Of a stretch of DNA of 64,000 bases, positions 1-15,000 are shown in pieces; position 1 is the stretch's first letter, and each line of letters begins with the position of its first letter. The notes below the pieces were generated by a model. That model worked only from the letters and a program-made list of their open reading frames with translations. It had not been told where the DNA came from and ran no database searches. Source of the stretch: Epiperipatus broadwayi (lineage: Eukaryota; Onychophora; Udeonychophora; Euonychophora; Peripatidae); NCBI GenBank assembly GCA_028023455.1, contig JAQFVV010006341.1, positions 310,001-374,000 of the forward strand. Reading direction: 5' to 3'. The position numbers were made by a program, and so were the translations under genes.

Positions 1-269
1 GGGTAAGCTAGATTATGCGAGAAATTTACAGATTACATGAATTCTCAAATTTTAGTTTCTCAAAATTACAATTTTAACATTTAGAAGTTATACAAATAAT
101 AGGAGATGAGCTATAGCTTATTATTACTAGAGTACTCTATAATTTGGAATACACACACAGGTACCTGTTTTATAAGATGTTTTCGTCCATTGGTTTAATA
201 GCAGATTGTTCGTAATTAGAAGTTTTCTTTCTTGTCCTGGGCATGTTGTTTTATTGATTTTTAACAGCA

Positions 270-500
270 GCGGCTTTCTTGTTTATTTCAGGCAGCAGAT
301 CATTTTGGTGTTTTTACGATGGGCAAGGTGAAGCTCGGCATATAGTGGGCCATCTCCCGGTGGAGAATAATTTCGGTGCTTACTCGGTCATACCTTGCAG
401 TATTAATTTATTTAAGATATTTTAGACGCTCCACTCGAGAGCAAAGCTAAAATTCAAGTGCAAGTCTCCAGCAAGTCTAAGATGGCCTCCTTTTTCTTAT
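270..500. other. Locally GC- and CpG-richer block of unknown nature
   Basis: This block carries many CG dinucleotides (for example ACGATGGG, CTCGGC, CCCGGTGG, TTCGGTG, ACTCGGTC, CTCGAG) in a region where they are otherwise rare. A TTTCAG just before it could be a splice acceptor, but the following frame stops after about 18 codons and I recognise no protein. It does not match snRNA, 5S rRNA or tRNA sequences that I know. It could be a promoter or 5' UTR, a non-coding exon, or a decayed repeat. Confidence 0.3.
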
Positions 501-1009
501 CTTGATCTTTTAATTTTTCTGTTGAGATATTTTTAGGTTTTATTTATCTTGCCCTCAGGATAATCAATGCTCTGCTGGTTTTAATTAGAAAGAAATTTGC
601 TGTGCTATTGTTTGTTTTTCTTTACATTCGTTAATTACATTCTTTTGGAATTTTGCTATAATTAATTTATTATCTATCACTGACCGATGCTTTTAAATTT
701 TCAAAGACAAAAGGGAATAAAATTATTTTAACTTTAATTAATTATTGCATCAGATTTTGTTAGAATTATTTAACGAAATTTAAACTAAACAACAAATACG
801 AACTTTATAAAATTTAAAATAAATGATTATTATTACACAAAATTTATTTAACTAAAAGGAATCTAAATTATATTATTTTATCCGTATTTATTGCGCTTAA
901 TTTGAGATCGAAATGTGTGCGTGTTTATGTTGAATTCTACATATATTTATACATTTTTAGTATTGTTACACACACAATTCAATACCAAAAAGTTTAAATT
1001 TGGGTGGGA

Positions 1010-1215
1010 TAGACCGGTCAGTGAGAGATGACAGAAAAAGGTGAAACTTGAGATTCGAATACGAATCTCACTGTTTCATCATGTAATGCGACCTGCTAAT
1101 GGGTTAATACAATATAAATGTATTAGCCATAAGGCTGGCCGCAGAAATGGCATTTTTATGTCTTTTGACACATAAACAACACCATCAGGTGGCCGTGCCT
1201 GGATTTCAGATGATT
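1010..1215. repeat. Probable dispersed repeat with strong hairpin
   Basis: This is a compact, moderately GC-rich block. It contains a stem-loop near 1048-1072, with GAGATTCG and CGAATCTC pairing around AATA and a weaker outer stem of GTGAAAC/GTTTCA. On the minus strand a TGATGAAAC string precedes the hairpin, which recalls the Penelope 3'-end modules elsewhere in the window, but the GAAA half is missing. No second copy was seen here, so its repeat status is inferred. Confidence 0.3.
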
Positions 1216-2973
1216 ACCGGCAATCATAAATAAACATGGTGATTCTCCATTGCTCTTATTCATTTTCCATAATTTTTTTTTTTACTTAAACCAATTTATC
1301 TATTTTCCCCTCCCCCTGACATAATTATGTATGGGTAATATATCGTCTACACATTTATTCCACTTTTTATACAAATCCATAGAAACAAATTCTGTCAGTA
1401 ATTTTACATCTTACAAAACCTTTCTTGTTCAGTGTATATGTTATACCTTCCCACATAATCAATTAGTTTACACTAATCTACTTTCATTATTAAGCAATAA
1501 TGTAACCTTAACATTTTAAATTTGCCTCATCAAAAAATAGAGCATTCTATTTTTTTGTGAAGAGACTCATTTGTTGTTTATAGTCCACCAACCCTTTGTA
1601 TATCTATCTATTTATTTTTAAATTCTATCTAAAAAGTTTAATCTCCTGATTGAATTAGATTGCATTGATCTCTATCTTTATTCATGGGCAATGATTTAAA
1701 TATTAATCTAGGCAATATAAAAACTGAAATTTCCAAAAGAATTCCATAACACGAAACTGTTCCATTATATCCAACGAGTGGTCACTTTATTCATGTTCAT
1801 CAAAAAATGACTTATAAAGTTATAGAAGAGCTTAGTTTAGGCATAGTAGAGAAGTAAAAATATCTTCTTATGAAAAATCAATAATTATTTTTAAAAAAAA
1901 GCATTTTAATGGCATTCAAACATCTGTTTCAGTAATTATATTAACTATATATTATCTTGAAAACTCAAATATGGTTTAGCATATAAGCTACTTCCTGTTT
2001 TTGAACATACCACCCACTTATTGTAAATGTATTGGAAAAAAGACTAGTGAACCAATTTAAATTACATGACTTACTATAACAAATCATCTGATTATGTAAT
2101 TTTAACATGTGATCATTTCAACAGATTTCTATAATGCATGGGCAGAGTTGGGTTCAATTTCACCCAAATAAATAAATAATTAGTTGCTCACAAGCTAAAA
2201 CTTGATTTCCAACTTAAAAAAAAGTTTGGTCCTTTGAATGAAATTGTTATCCTTAGTCTATTATTTTGCTGCTCAAACATTTATGACCTTATATACATTC
2301 TGGTTTGATTTCTTTTCAATTATATCCACATTTGATCAAAAGCATAACATTAAATGCTAATTTACAGTTATTAACATTAGAATATTAGTTAAAACATTTT
2401 AAATGATAAATACGATACGATTCTGAAGTTGGTTCTGTAAATCCCAAAAAATTATTTGAAGGATATTGGACATAGAATGTTTGAATTGTTGCCTAGGATA
2501 TGTTCTTTTTGTTCAAAATATGCTTATAGTGAATTTGCCAATCTGTAGTTTTAAAAAAACCAATAATCTGAAACTATGTAAGCCTAATAAATTGGATTTT
2601 GTTGCCATCCACAGAAAGAAATTGCTTTTCATTAAATTGTCATCTTATAATTTCCACTCTTGATTCTCTGCAGGATCTGCTAAACAGCTCATTAATGTCA
2701 TCTACTGTAAACCTTGATTTAACCTTCATTGTGGGAATTATTCAAACATTTGCCCACTAATATAATAGCCTGTATCAGTTGTTGCTATAACCAAGCCTAG
2801 TTAATATTATTATAATCAACTACTGGTTAATAAAAATTGGTTGTATCTTTAAAACTTGTAACTATTTTATTATCATTAATTCACAGACATTTCAAAAACA
2901 AAAAATATTTTATTTATTTATCAAATTAAAAGTGTATATTTTAAATCTTTCATTAGTTTAATTATTCATGCAG

Positions 2974-3072
2974 AAAAACCAAAGCTAAAAATGGAGGAAG
3001 TACGAGAAGTCGAGAATGTAACGTACAGTAGCTTTAGAAAAAGAAGAATTGTAAAGCCCTGGAAATGCACAG
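2974..3072 (+). CDS. BDP1: BDP1 exon a (entry to SANT domain)
   Basis: The acceptor is TTCATGCAG and the donor is ACAG|GTTAGT. The exon is 99 bp; it starts with two bases of a split codon and ends with one base. It encodes an acidic stretch followed by [17 protein letters not shown]. The tryptophan in KPW is the first conserved SANT tryptophan. Confidence 0.8.
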
Positions 3073-6000
3073 GTTAGTATCTTTGATAGATTTTGGATAA
3101 TAATAGAATGTTAAATAAATAAAAAATATATTTGTCATTTGTTAGTTTCAGTGGCATTCTATCGTTATTAGTCTTCTATTTTTCTGATATCAAAAAATCT
3201 GTTATATACACCGTATAAAAATTTACTTTAGTAAAAAAAATATATATATAAAAAATTAGAAAAAATATTTAGTAATAAAATAAACTTACAAAAAACACAT
3301 TAACAAACACATCAGCACAATTAATTACTAAGATAATATTATGATATACCATAACCTGTGACAGCTAGGTCAAATGCTACCAATTTAAAGGTATTGCAAA
3401 ATGGAAATTTTTATATGCAAAGATGAATATAAATGTTAATACTTTATTATTTAAATAATTTTTAAAAAAACATTTAAATATTATTAAAGTGATTAAGAAA
3501 AATAGGAATATAAAAATATAAACCTCTATGGAATAATGTTATTAAATTTCATTACTATGTAAAATCCTATAATTTTCCTAAAGACTCATAAAAATGAGCT
3601 ATAATGAATTCATCCCAAAATGCAATTGGATTTTCAATTGGACAGTCAAGAAGCCATAATATTTTTCTCTTAATATAAGAATCAATACATCAATTATGCC
3701 AAAGCAAATAAAAGTTCTTATAAAATATCATAGAATGGAAAAATTTTTACGGAAAAAAAAAAGATCAGAAACACGGTTAGGAATAAATTCAGAACATAAC
3801 ATTATATAACACTTTCAATCCATAGAGGATATTTAAAATCAATTTTAATTCTCATTATACAAACTCTAATACACTAATTTCATTTACACCAAAACTTATA
3901 TATATTTTTTAAATCTATTTTTAATTAATTAAAAACATCAATTTTTCAAATATTTGAACATAGTAATAAATATTTTAAAATGTGTGTTTTGATCATCAGT
4001 TTCACACCCCATTTGAACAAATATTATCAACTTACGAGAAGACATTCTTTTTAAACTTATTCAATATCCTATTTATATTAACTGTAATACTAATTTATAT
4101 AAATCTGCTTTATTGCTTAATATCTTTAATCATTTGTGTGTATGTTTTAAATCTTAGCTTTTATTTTTAAGAGACACTGAAGTTTTATCAAGCCTTGAGT
4201 GTACTTGGGACAGACTTTGAGATCATGACTCCATTATTTCCTGGAAGAACTGGGAAAGAACTAAAGGTAAATATTTTGTCAACATATCAGAATCAATCAA
4301 CTTATGATATTTAAAAATTCATCTTGGTAATCCAATGCAATTATTATTTATTTATTCAGCATATGGATTTTTTTTAAAGTGTTTATTAGATGGTAGCTAT
4401 CACCAAATAGGAACTTATGGAAGTAGATTTATTAAAGGCTTTATTAAGTTTTTCAATTTTGCCACAGGCCATGAATTTGTGTCTTAACTACATGGATCAT
4501 ATTTTTTTATATTTGCTAACATCTATGTAGTTTAGTGGCTATTAAATTCAAATTTTTAAGCAGATGAGTCTAAAGAACATATGTTCTGAATCCATTGATG
4601 AGACTAAGATTAAATCCATTTAGCTTCCACATTGGGTCTGAAAAAGAAGTTTGTTTGGAACCTTATAAGAAAACCATTTATGCCATGAACATTCAGGAAG
4701 GGAATCTTGATTTGTGTTGTGGTGAAACTAATCCTGAATAATTCGTAATGCCAGACTTTTTAACAGCTTTTTATATGTTCTATGAGGCAGCTTCTTTTCT
4801 GACATCTGGTGGAAGAATATGTCAAAGAACAAAAAGCTGATGCAATGAATTATTATAAACTGCAGTCTATAGCCTCAAAAATGTAGTATAAAATTTATTT
4901 TCAGTATATTTCAAACATATCTATTTTGTAAAATAATTGCTTTAAAATCAAGATTATATACATCTCTTTAAACATAATACAATATTAATACTGTGCAATA
5001 AGATCTGTCCAATTATTGCTGTTGTTTTTTTTTTTCAGACAACAAATCATTTAAAATAAATATTCATTTAGGAGCAGTAATTCATTCTGCTTCAGAGCTC
5101 CTGGTGTAAGCAAGAATAATCTGTGAAAATTAGAAATATCTCAGACTAGTTTCTGGTCTTCATTAGGAGTAATTTGAATTCATTGCATTCACAGATCCAT
5201 CTTAATTATTATACTATCAAACTAATAATCTGAAATTAAAAAATACGAGATTTTAAATTCAAACTTAATTTAGTTGTATAACTGTTTCAACACCTCAGTT
5301 TAAAAGCATGTTAATGACAATAAGTCCATTATTAGTATGGATATAATATCACTACTCTCTAATATCCATTGATTATTCAAACTTACATGACATGGATCTG
5401 GAAGAAATAGAATGAATTACTGCTTCTAAAAGTGTATGGTTAATATGAGAATAGATGTTCAGAAGTATTTTAAGACATCGGAATCTGAAAGATATTCATT
5501 ATGGTTTAGTATAATTTTAAAAGCAGTTGGCTCAAAAGCTAAAGATCCATGGATTGATTTCCAGGTGAGGAAAGAAAAAAAAATCCATTTTACCCAATTG
5601 AATGGAACTATTTATCACATGATCTATTCAGAGCAGGATTATTTTTTTTGCATAAAATATAAAAAGCATTAAATTTGGCATAGTTGAAGAGGGGAATAAT
5701 AAAAATGATAAAATTAATCTAGAGGCCAAACATCTGCTTTTTAAATAAATTTAAAAAACTGAATTTGTGCCCAACATGGATACCATTAAACTTATCAAGT
5801 ATAATGTCTAATGTAAAGGATGTTCCATCTTCAAAATTTTACCAAAATGATTCAAAATATAACCTCTGGTCATATAGGTAATTGCCTTAAAATTTGTAAA
5901 CCCATCTCTGGTCCACACAAAGAATATGTACTGTAGAAATAGGATCATTAAGGCATTTTTATACTCTCTTTATTTTGTACAATAAATTGCACCTGTTCTC

Positions 6001-9000
6001 TTAATGGTTAGGCTTAAATAGACCTCCATTAAATAATTAATATGAGAGATATTGAATGTATATATTTGGCTTCAAGATCAGTGATTAACAGATTTTTATC
6101 AATACATTTTCAGAATGTGGTCATTAAGAACACATAAAAATGAATATTTCTAAACTATTTTTGCAAATCTGATTGGCTAGCATATCATCAACTATTGTTT
6201 TTCTTTTCTTCTGTCTGGAGAAAGTTGTAATTATTTGGTGAAATAGATCATTCTATGTTTTAAATTGTGCTTTATGCAAAAAAGTGAAGCCCATCTGAAA
6301 GTGCTCAGCCATATAATTCTTTTCTAATAATACTAAGCTTCACTTTTTTGCGTAAAGCGCAATTTAAAACTTACCACTCAAAGGTGAAGTAAAAAACAAG
6401 GATTTCAGATCATTCTATGTGAACTCTAGTTTTTGAAAAATTGATTTTTTTTCCCCTGACAATCCAAAAAAAAGTAAATATTTCAACATGAATAGTGGAA
6501 TCTATAAACAATATATCGCATGATTCTATCACGATTCCAGCTCACCCATTGCTATTACAGCAGATTATTTTTCTGTCACCATAGCTAATGTAAGCTTTAG
6601 TAATTAATAGACAGTAGATAATAGAAATAATAGATGATTTGGACTGATACCAGTTTATAGGTGATTTGAGCTCATAGCTTGGTAGTATAACAAAGAAGTA
6701 AATGATAGTTTCTAAAAGAAAGGTGCATTAGATCATAAAGATCCAAGTTCCAAAGCTCCTCCCTGATGAAAGCCATAAGCTTGAAACTAGTCTGGGGATA
6801 TTGGATATGGTGACATAGGATAGGGATTTAATAAGTACTACCATCTGTAGTTGTTGGTCACCAAAGCTTATTTTAGATGGTATAAAAGTGGTAAAAGAAA
6901 AAGAATAAATCTTTTGATTTTTTGCTGAGATAAATGAATATTGAAAAAGGACTGAAACATTTTTAATGTTTTATAATAAAAATATTGGTTATAGAGATGT
7001 TGAATGGATATTCAAATATCAAAAAGTTTTAATTTTCTTTCTCTGAACATAGATCATTAATTGTAGTCAATTAATAATTGTGCATTGCATAGTCTGCTTC
7101 AGTAGTAGAGTAGCAGACAATGGCCATGGATAGTGGCTCCACTAATCAAATGACCATTGGTGCTCAATAATCATTTAATAAAAGAGATGATAAATCTGCT
7201 TTATATATTCACTGTTTAAAATATGGACATTAAATGGATTAACATAAAAAAAATATATATAATCTCTAAACTATATCAAAGAACCTAATAGAAGAAAATA
7301 TATGAAACTAATTATATTAACTACAATAAACATTATTGCATGAATATAAAACATCATTTAATTTACTCAATAAGTGATCAAGTAAAAATGAATAAAAAAG
7401 TACGTCTTTATATAGTGTACTTTTTGTACATTTCATATGTTATATATTGTTTAATTGCTAAATTTTACTTTTGTATGTTATAGTTAAGATTTTACTTCAT
7501 TAACCCTTAAATAAATTAATATATATATATATGTGCTCTGTGCACAGATAATGAAGCTATTAATAAATTGTCAATGAAATTATTAAAATTTTACCACCAA
7601 GTGCTTTCGGGACAGTCTATAGTCCCATATTCATGGCGAGTTCTTTGTATGTTATGTAAATATTTTGATTATTATTATTATTTCTATAATTATAAGTTTT
7701 AATTAATTTCATATAAAAGTGACAGAAATGTTTAGTAATGTGATGGAAAATAGTAGTAAAAGTAGAAAGGATAGTGAAAGATGGGGATGGATAATGAATG
7801 ATAAGAATAAATTAGAAGAATATAAAAGTTGAAACAACTGTGGAAGAGTTGGTTGGGAATGAATATAAGGACTGGTGTGGTGAAGTAGAAAAAGTGGCAA
7901 ATAGGGTTTTAGGTGAGAATATTCAGAAGAATAAAAATAATAGAAAAGTGAGTTAGTAAAAGTGTAAAAGAGGGGGAATGCATGCAGAGAATATAAGTAT
8001 GCTATTAAGAACAAAGAAAGTGGAAAAGATGCTAATGTTAAATGGGAAAAGTATTTTTGAAAAAGTTGGATAAAATAGAGAGAGAATGAAACAAAATAAA
8101 TAGTGAATTGTTGAAGGATATTAATAAAAGTGGAAGAGATGGGAGTAAAAAATTTTTAAAATATGTTAAAAGAAGGAATGTAGGGGAGAGAAATAGTATT
8201 CCTAGATGATGAGGGAATAGTGTAACTCTAGAAAAAAAATAAGAGATAATCTTAAATAAGTATGTAATGGATATATAAAAAATGTTAGATGTGAAGGAAA
8301 GAGTGAGAACAAACATAAAAGCACTTAGTAATGTTAATATTAGATTTACAGAAAATGAACTGAATGAGGCAGGGAAGAAATTTAAAAGTGGAAAGGCAAG
8401 AGGTTTACAAAGATGGTTAATGAATTTAGGACATAGGGCAAAATTAAACCTATTATCATGTTTTAAGAAGATGGCACAGAAGAGAGATTTTCCAGATAAT
8501 TGAAGTAATGCAAGAGGTAAGGCTACTATTTAAAGATAAGGATCATAGAGAGTTAAGCAATTATAGAACAAAAGAAATAATATCAGTGTTATATAGTTTT
8601 CACAAATATAGTCACTGTAAGCGTTGCAAAATGGATGGGAAAAAATATAATGAGAGAAATGCAAGGAGGTTGTATAGGGGATAGTTTATTTGCAGTTACA
8701 CAACTTATAGATATGAGTAGAAATACAGGTAGACAGTTATATATGGCTTTCATATAATAGAAATAGATTTTGGAGTTTAGTAAATTTGGAACTAGATGGA
8801 GCTTTAATGGTTCTTATTTTCTTATTAAGAGATTGTATAAAAATAATTATTATACATATTAATTAGGGAATATAGAATCAGTTTACAATAAAAATGGGAT
8901 GGGACTAAAGCAAGGATGTCCTATGTCACCTATTTAGTTTTTGTTGTATTTGAGAGAAATGGAGAGAGCAATAGAAAGACTAGAAAAACAGATAGAGATA

Positions 9001-12000
9001 CCATTAATAGGTAGCAAGGGAGTATATACCTTATTGGGACTTTTATTTGCAGATGACATCTTTTGTGCACAGAAAGGAGGAAAGATATGGATGTTATGCT
9101 AAGGACATGTGCAAAGGTGGGTAAAGAGATGGGGATTAAATTTAGTGAAGAAAAATCAAAAGTAATGATGATTAATACTGGGGAAAGAAAAAGAATTTTT
9201 ATTGGGGGATATAAAGTTAAGTGTGGTGAATAGGTATAACTATTTGAGAATCATCTTAAGTAATCAGACAAATTGCTTGGATGAATGGGGGGGGGAGATA
9301 AACGAAGCAAAGAAAAGAAACGAACTGATAAAGAAATTAGCAGTGTTTTCATATAATAAATATGATGTAGCTGGAATTGTACAGGAGTGGTCGTAGCAGA
9401 GTTAACTTATAGTACTGATGCATTATGTGTTAGTAAAGGGGTGTTCAATTACTTAGAAAAAATACAAAGAGATGCTTTAGATGCAGAGATGTGGATAGCA
9501 AAGAAGGCAATTCAAAAAAAAATGGGATGGTCAAGTTTTTATATGAGAGATGCACAAAGCAAAATAAAAATGTTCGGTAAATTACAATTTATGGATAATA
9601 AGAGAATAGCCAAAATAGTATTTAATTGGGTTATGAATAGAGAGCAGGCAACAAGATCGGTGAGAAAGGTAGTATGTTATGCCGAAAATTTGAATAAAGA
9701 ATTTATGACAGTATGTTGGCAAGCAATGAGACAGAAGAATAGATGAATTAATAAAGAATAGGGAGTTGGAGAAATGGAGAACTAGTATTGAAAGTAAAAA
9801 GAGTTTAAATATATATAGAAGTAAACAATATTGAGTGCGAGTTAATTTACGATAATAGCAAGGACATTAGTTTACTGTTTAAGGTTCAAACAGGATCTTT
9901 AGTAACAAGGGAATGTAGACATAAATAAAAAAATGTGAAAGATTTAATCTGCAAGTTGTGTAAGGAAGCCATGGAAAATATTAGGCATATGTTATCTGAA
10001 TGTAAATGCTTGCCAAGTAGAAAGGGTACAAATAATGAAATTGTGGATGAATAAATATAAACAAGGTGATTATACAGAAAGTAGGTTATTGGTTTTTATG
10101 CTGGGTTTGGGAAAAGATAAGGGGAATTTAGATATAAAGGCCATGGAATTGGCAAAGATTATGTTGTGGAAATGGGATGGAGCAGGATAGAGAAGAATAT
10201 GGAGAAAACTTGTGGTGGGGAATGGAAAGTAAATTGGCTAACAGGTTTCTCTTGGCATAATGACTGAGAGAGGCAAAAATATTCACTGGAAAAGTTTTTC
10301 TGTATTCATCATCATCATCAACCATTATAAATCCACTGCAGGATGAAGGGCTCTCCAAGTTCAATCCATCTTTTCCTATCTTTAGCTTCTCTTCTCCACA
10401 TCACCCCTGCACACTTTATTATTTCATCCATCCATCTCACATGTGGTCTCTTTCTGGGTCTTTTACAATCTCTTGGAATCCGGTTTAAAATTTCAATTGT
10501 CCATCTGTTATCATCTCTTCTAACAATATGTCCAGCCCAACTCCACTTCAGTCTTTTAATTTTTTCAATGAGGTCAGTAACACCTGTTTGTTCTCTTACC
10601 CATACATTGCATTTTCGATCCCTTCTTGTTACTCCCAACATGCATCTCTCTATACTTCTTTGAGTGGGCTGAAGTCTCTGTATTGCTCTTTTATTAAGTG
10701 TCCAAGTCTCAGATCCATAAGTAAAAACTGGCAAAACACATTTATTAAAGACCTTCCTTTTCAAACACATAGGCACATTTCCTTTTAGTATAAAGTTATT
10801 TCTACCAAAAGCATTCCAACCAAGTTTAATTCTATGATTAATTTCATCCATTATATTTCCATCTGTATTAATAATCTGACCAAGGTATTTGTAACTGTTA
10901 ACTTCTTCTAACTCATCATAATCAATCTTTATTTTCATATTTTGAGAAAATCTATTAAACATTACTTTAGTCTTTTTAACATTTATCTTTAGTCCTACTT
11001 TCATCCGATAACTCCTGCATCATTTCCTGTAGCTCTAAAGCATTATTTGCAAAAACAACTACATCATCTGCAAAATCTAAATGACTTAAATAATCTCCAT
11101 TTACTTTCACTCCTTTAGCTTCCCATTTTAATCCACAAAATACTTCTTGCAGCACTGCTGTAAAAAGTTTTGGAGATATGGAGTCACCCTGTCTTACACC
11201 CTTTTCAATGTTGATTTTCCTACTATCTCTATGTAATCTAATTGTTGCTGTTGTATTTTTATAAATATTCTTCAAAATATGACAATATCCTGATCTACAT
11301 CTTGATGATCCAATGCTTTAATCACTGAAGAAATGTTTATAGAATCAAATGCCTTTTCATAGTCTACAAATCCTAAGCAAAATGGCAACTCATATTCATT
11401 TGTCCTTTCTATAATTTCTCTCAATACCTGGATATGATCTACTGTACTAAAACCACTTTTAAATCCAGCTTGTTCTCTTGGTTGGTGGAAATCCAGTGTT
11501 TTCTGTAGACAGTTGTAATTATCTTAGTAAAAATTTTGTATAAAACTGATAAAAGGCTGATAGGTCTGTAATTTCTAATATCTTCTTTATCACCTTTTTT
11601 AAATATTAATATTAATACTGCATTCTTCCAATCATCTGGTACATCTTTATCATTTAGACATTTGCTATATAACTTTGCTAAAAAATTTTCTATTTCTTCA
11701 CCTGCTTCTTTTAATATATCAATTACAATTCCATCATTACCTGGAGCCTTCCCTTTCTTCATAAATTTAATTGCATGTCACACTTCCTCATTCAAAATTC
11801 TGGGCAATTCAGAAGATATAATATGTATAGGAGGCACTTGTTCTTTATTACTATATAATTCTTGATAGAAGTCTTCTACACATTTTATGATGTCATCTCT
11901 CTTTTTAGTAATAATGCCATCTTTTTTTCTTATTGCAGATATAAATTTCCTATCAATACCAAAATGTTGTTTTACACTCTTTAGACTTTTATTCTCTTCT

Positions 12001-15000
12001 ACAGCTTTCCTAGCTAGTTCACAATTATACTTTCTTATATCATTTTCAACTCTTTTCCGCACCATTTTACAAAATTCGATATATTCAATCCTTTTTAATG
12101 CATCATTTTTATATATCTTCATATTCTTTCTTTTCTTCATAAATTCTCTAGTCTCAATAGAAATTTTATTGGTCAATTTCTTTTTTCTACCAGTTATCTT
12201 TGTTGCATTTTTTAAAAGTGTATCAGTTATTTTCATATTAATTTCATTCAAATCTGAATAATGTTCAAAATCAACTAATACTTGAAACCGATTTGTAAGT
12301 TCTAATTTAAATTCTTTAGAATGTTTCTGAAGATTAGGAATATCAACTGTAAAAATTGTTTTTTTTTAAAATAATTTTTGTCTCTCTAATTTTGCATTAA
12401 CATGTATCTTACATCTTACTAATCGGTGATCACTTCCTGTGTTAAATTTATTAAGAACATTACAATCTTGAAATATGTATTTTCGGTTAGTCAAAATATA
12501 ATCCAATTCTGCTGTACCTTCATTTGGATGCTTCCATGTCCATTTCCTTTTAACATTTTTCTCAAAAAAAAAATTCATAATATAAAGTTTTTCTTTTTCT
12601 GCAAACTCCACAAGTCTATGTCCTCTCTCATTTTTATTACCATAACCAAACCTACCTACAGCATTTTCATCTTTCATTTGTTTACCAATTCTAGCATTAA
12701 AGTCTCCCATAACAATTTTAAAATGTTGTTTACTCTGATCAAAAGCCTTTTGTACATCCATATACAAATCTTCTATAACTTCATCACTATGAGAACTTGT
12801 TGGGTATCTGCTATTAAGTTGTATAACTAATCTTGCCACTCTGTCTGATACACCATCAATCTCCACAATGTTATTATTCCATATTTTTTTTATAATGAAT
12901 CCTACTCCACTTATATTTCCAATATTTGTGCCTTTCATCATCATCGTCATCATCAACCATTATCAATCCACTGCAGGATGAAGGTCTCTCCAAGTTTAAT
13001 CCATCTTCTCCGATCTTTAGCTTCTCTTCTCCACATCACCCCTGCACATTTTCTTATTTCATCCATCCATCTCACATGTGGTCTCTTTCTGGGTCTTTTA
13101 CAATCTCTTGGAATCCAGTTTAAAATTTCAATTGTCCATCTATTATCATCTCTTCTAGCAATATGTCCAGCCCAACTCCATTTCAATCTTTTAATTTTTT
13201 TCAATAAGGTCAGTAACACCTGTTTGTTGTCTTATCCATACATTGCGTTTTTGATCTCTTCTTGTTACTCCCAACATACATCTCTCCATACTCCTTTGAG
13301 TGGTCTGAAGTCTCTGTATTGCTCTTCTATTAAGTGTCCAAGTCTCAGATCCATAAGTAAGAACTGGTAAAACACATTTGTTAAAAACCATCCTTTTCAA
13401 ACACATAGGCATATTTCCTTTTAGTATCAAGTTATTTCTACCAAAAGCACTCCAACGAAGTTTAATTCTATGATTAATTTCCTCCATTATGTTTCCATCT
13501 GTATTAATAATCTGACCAAGGTATTTGTAACTGTTAACTTCTTCTAATTCTTCATAATCAATCTTTATTTTCATATTTTGAGCAAATCGATTAAACATTA
13601 CTTTAGTCTTTTTAACATTTATCTTTAGTCCTACTTTCATCTGCTCACTCCTGCAACATTTCCTGCAGCTCTGAAGCATTATTTGCAAAAACAACTACAT
13701 CATCTGCGAAATCTAAATGACTTAAATACTCTCCATTTACTTTCACTCCTTTAGTTTCCCATTTTAATCCACAAAATACTTCTTGCAGCACTGCTGTAAA
13801 GAGTTTTGGAGATATGGAGTCACCTTGTCTTACACCTTTCTCAATGTTGATTTTTCCAGTATCATTATGTAATCTAATTGTTGCTGTTGCATTTTTATAA
13901 ATATTCTTTAAAATATGACAATATCCTGGATCTATGCCTTGATGATCCAATGCTTTAATCACTGAAGAAATGTGTATAGAATCGAATGCCTTTGTAGTAG
14001 AGTATATGTCCTCTTTTTAAATCAATTGTTTCTTCACCTTTTCTTCTAACTTCACAAAGTCCAATAATGTCCCATTTAATATAAGACAGTTCTTCTTCTA
14101 ACTCTTGCAATCTTCCTTCACTTGAAAGTGATCTGCAGTTGTAAGTACCTAAATAAAAAGTCGTCATCAAATGGCAGCCTGAGTCCGCAATCAGGGGATT
14201 CTTAGCACCCTCCACCTTCGGCCACCAATCGCTGCCTTGGTTGGTGACTTTACAGCCTCCTGGGAATAAGGGCCATGATTTATTTTTGTCTGTCATGATT
14301 GTATATATTGAAAAAATATTTTTAAACTCAGCGGTAAAAAGCCAATAAAATCACCACGCTGGCTAATGCGTGTTGGTGAGCAGCCCATCCATGTTCGTAT
14401 ACTATATGAAGAATCACATAGTAATAACAGCTGCAACAACAAGAATGTATGGAGTGGACATTAGGAACTTGTCCTGCTCGGTTCCTGTAAAACCTCCAAG
14501 AGGAATCAAAGGGTCTCATTTCAGTTAATATACATTATAAGTTTACAATAAAATTAAATTATAATTGAATTTATTTTTGTACCTATTATTTATATATGAA
14601 AAATAAATAAATAAATAATACTTCTGTAGATAATATAAAAATAATAATAAAATAACAATTCGTGTCAATTGTTAATGCAGAGTTTAATATAAATAAATAA
14701 AAACAAATAATATTTCCAAGCGCTTTCAACTCTTACGAGTCCTTATCAAGGCAGTGTAAACAATTCTATTTTCTCCTAGGTGATGAATCTAACATTTCAT
14801 TGTATTGGCCAGGAACAACTAATCGAATTGTTATTTTATTATATGAAAAATAATTATTTTTACATATCTCAAAACCAATTATTAAGGATTATTTTTGTAT
14901 TATTAGAAGCGTGTGTAGGCACATATATAGGCGTCATATTTAAGACCACTTATAATTTATACATATCTATACACTGCAATAGTCAAATATGTTTAAAAAT

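Larger units (their letters stand above)
1..2973. other. Upstream/intronic sequence, no exon recognised
   Basis: The window opens with GGGTAAGC, which could be the end of an exon followed by a GTAAGC donor, but one or two bases cannot prove an exon. No BDP1-like coding exon was recognised before 2974. The short ORFs at 1331-1519 and 2466-2663 have no recognisable domain and look like chance. Two GC-richer blocks (about 270-500 and 1010-1215) are listed separately. Confidence 0.5.
4267..7592. other. BDP1 intron, first part: AT-rich, few recognisable repeats
   Basis: This is the start of a 17.5-kb intron. The ORF at 5436-5672 has no recognisable domain. Within it I see a short foldback retroposon (6259-6406) and an internal fragment of foldback family A (about 6712-6858), listed separately. 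The remainder shows nothing I can identify. Confidence 0.6.
10306..14520 (-). mobile_element. RTE-type non-LTR retrotransposon, nearly full length, interrupted
   Basis: Read on the minus strand from about 14520 to a (TCA/TGA)n tail at 10306-10320. Without the nested copy (12936-13993) the element is about 3.16 kb, the usual RTE length. An APE-type endonuclease opens it ([14 protein letters not shown] and CEVRRKGEE at 14296-13994) and resumes after the insertion with [15 protein letters not shown] (near 12707) and SDHRLV (near 12420). The RT follows: [50 protein letters not shown] (near 11070) and YLGQIIN. The C-terminus is SWAGHI..RRDDNRW and [10 protein letters not shown]. From 12936 to 11439 the ORF stays in one frame, with in-frame stops at 12368-12366 and 11780-11778. 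Frame changes follow near 11510, 11290 and 11000. The element is inactive but fairly young. Confidence 0.88.
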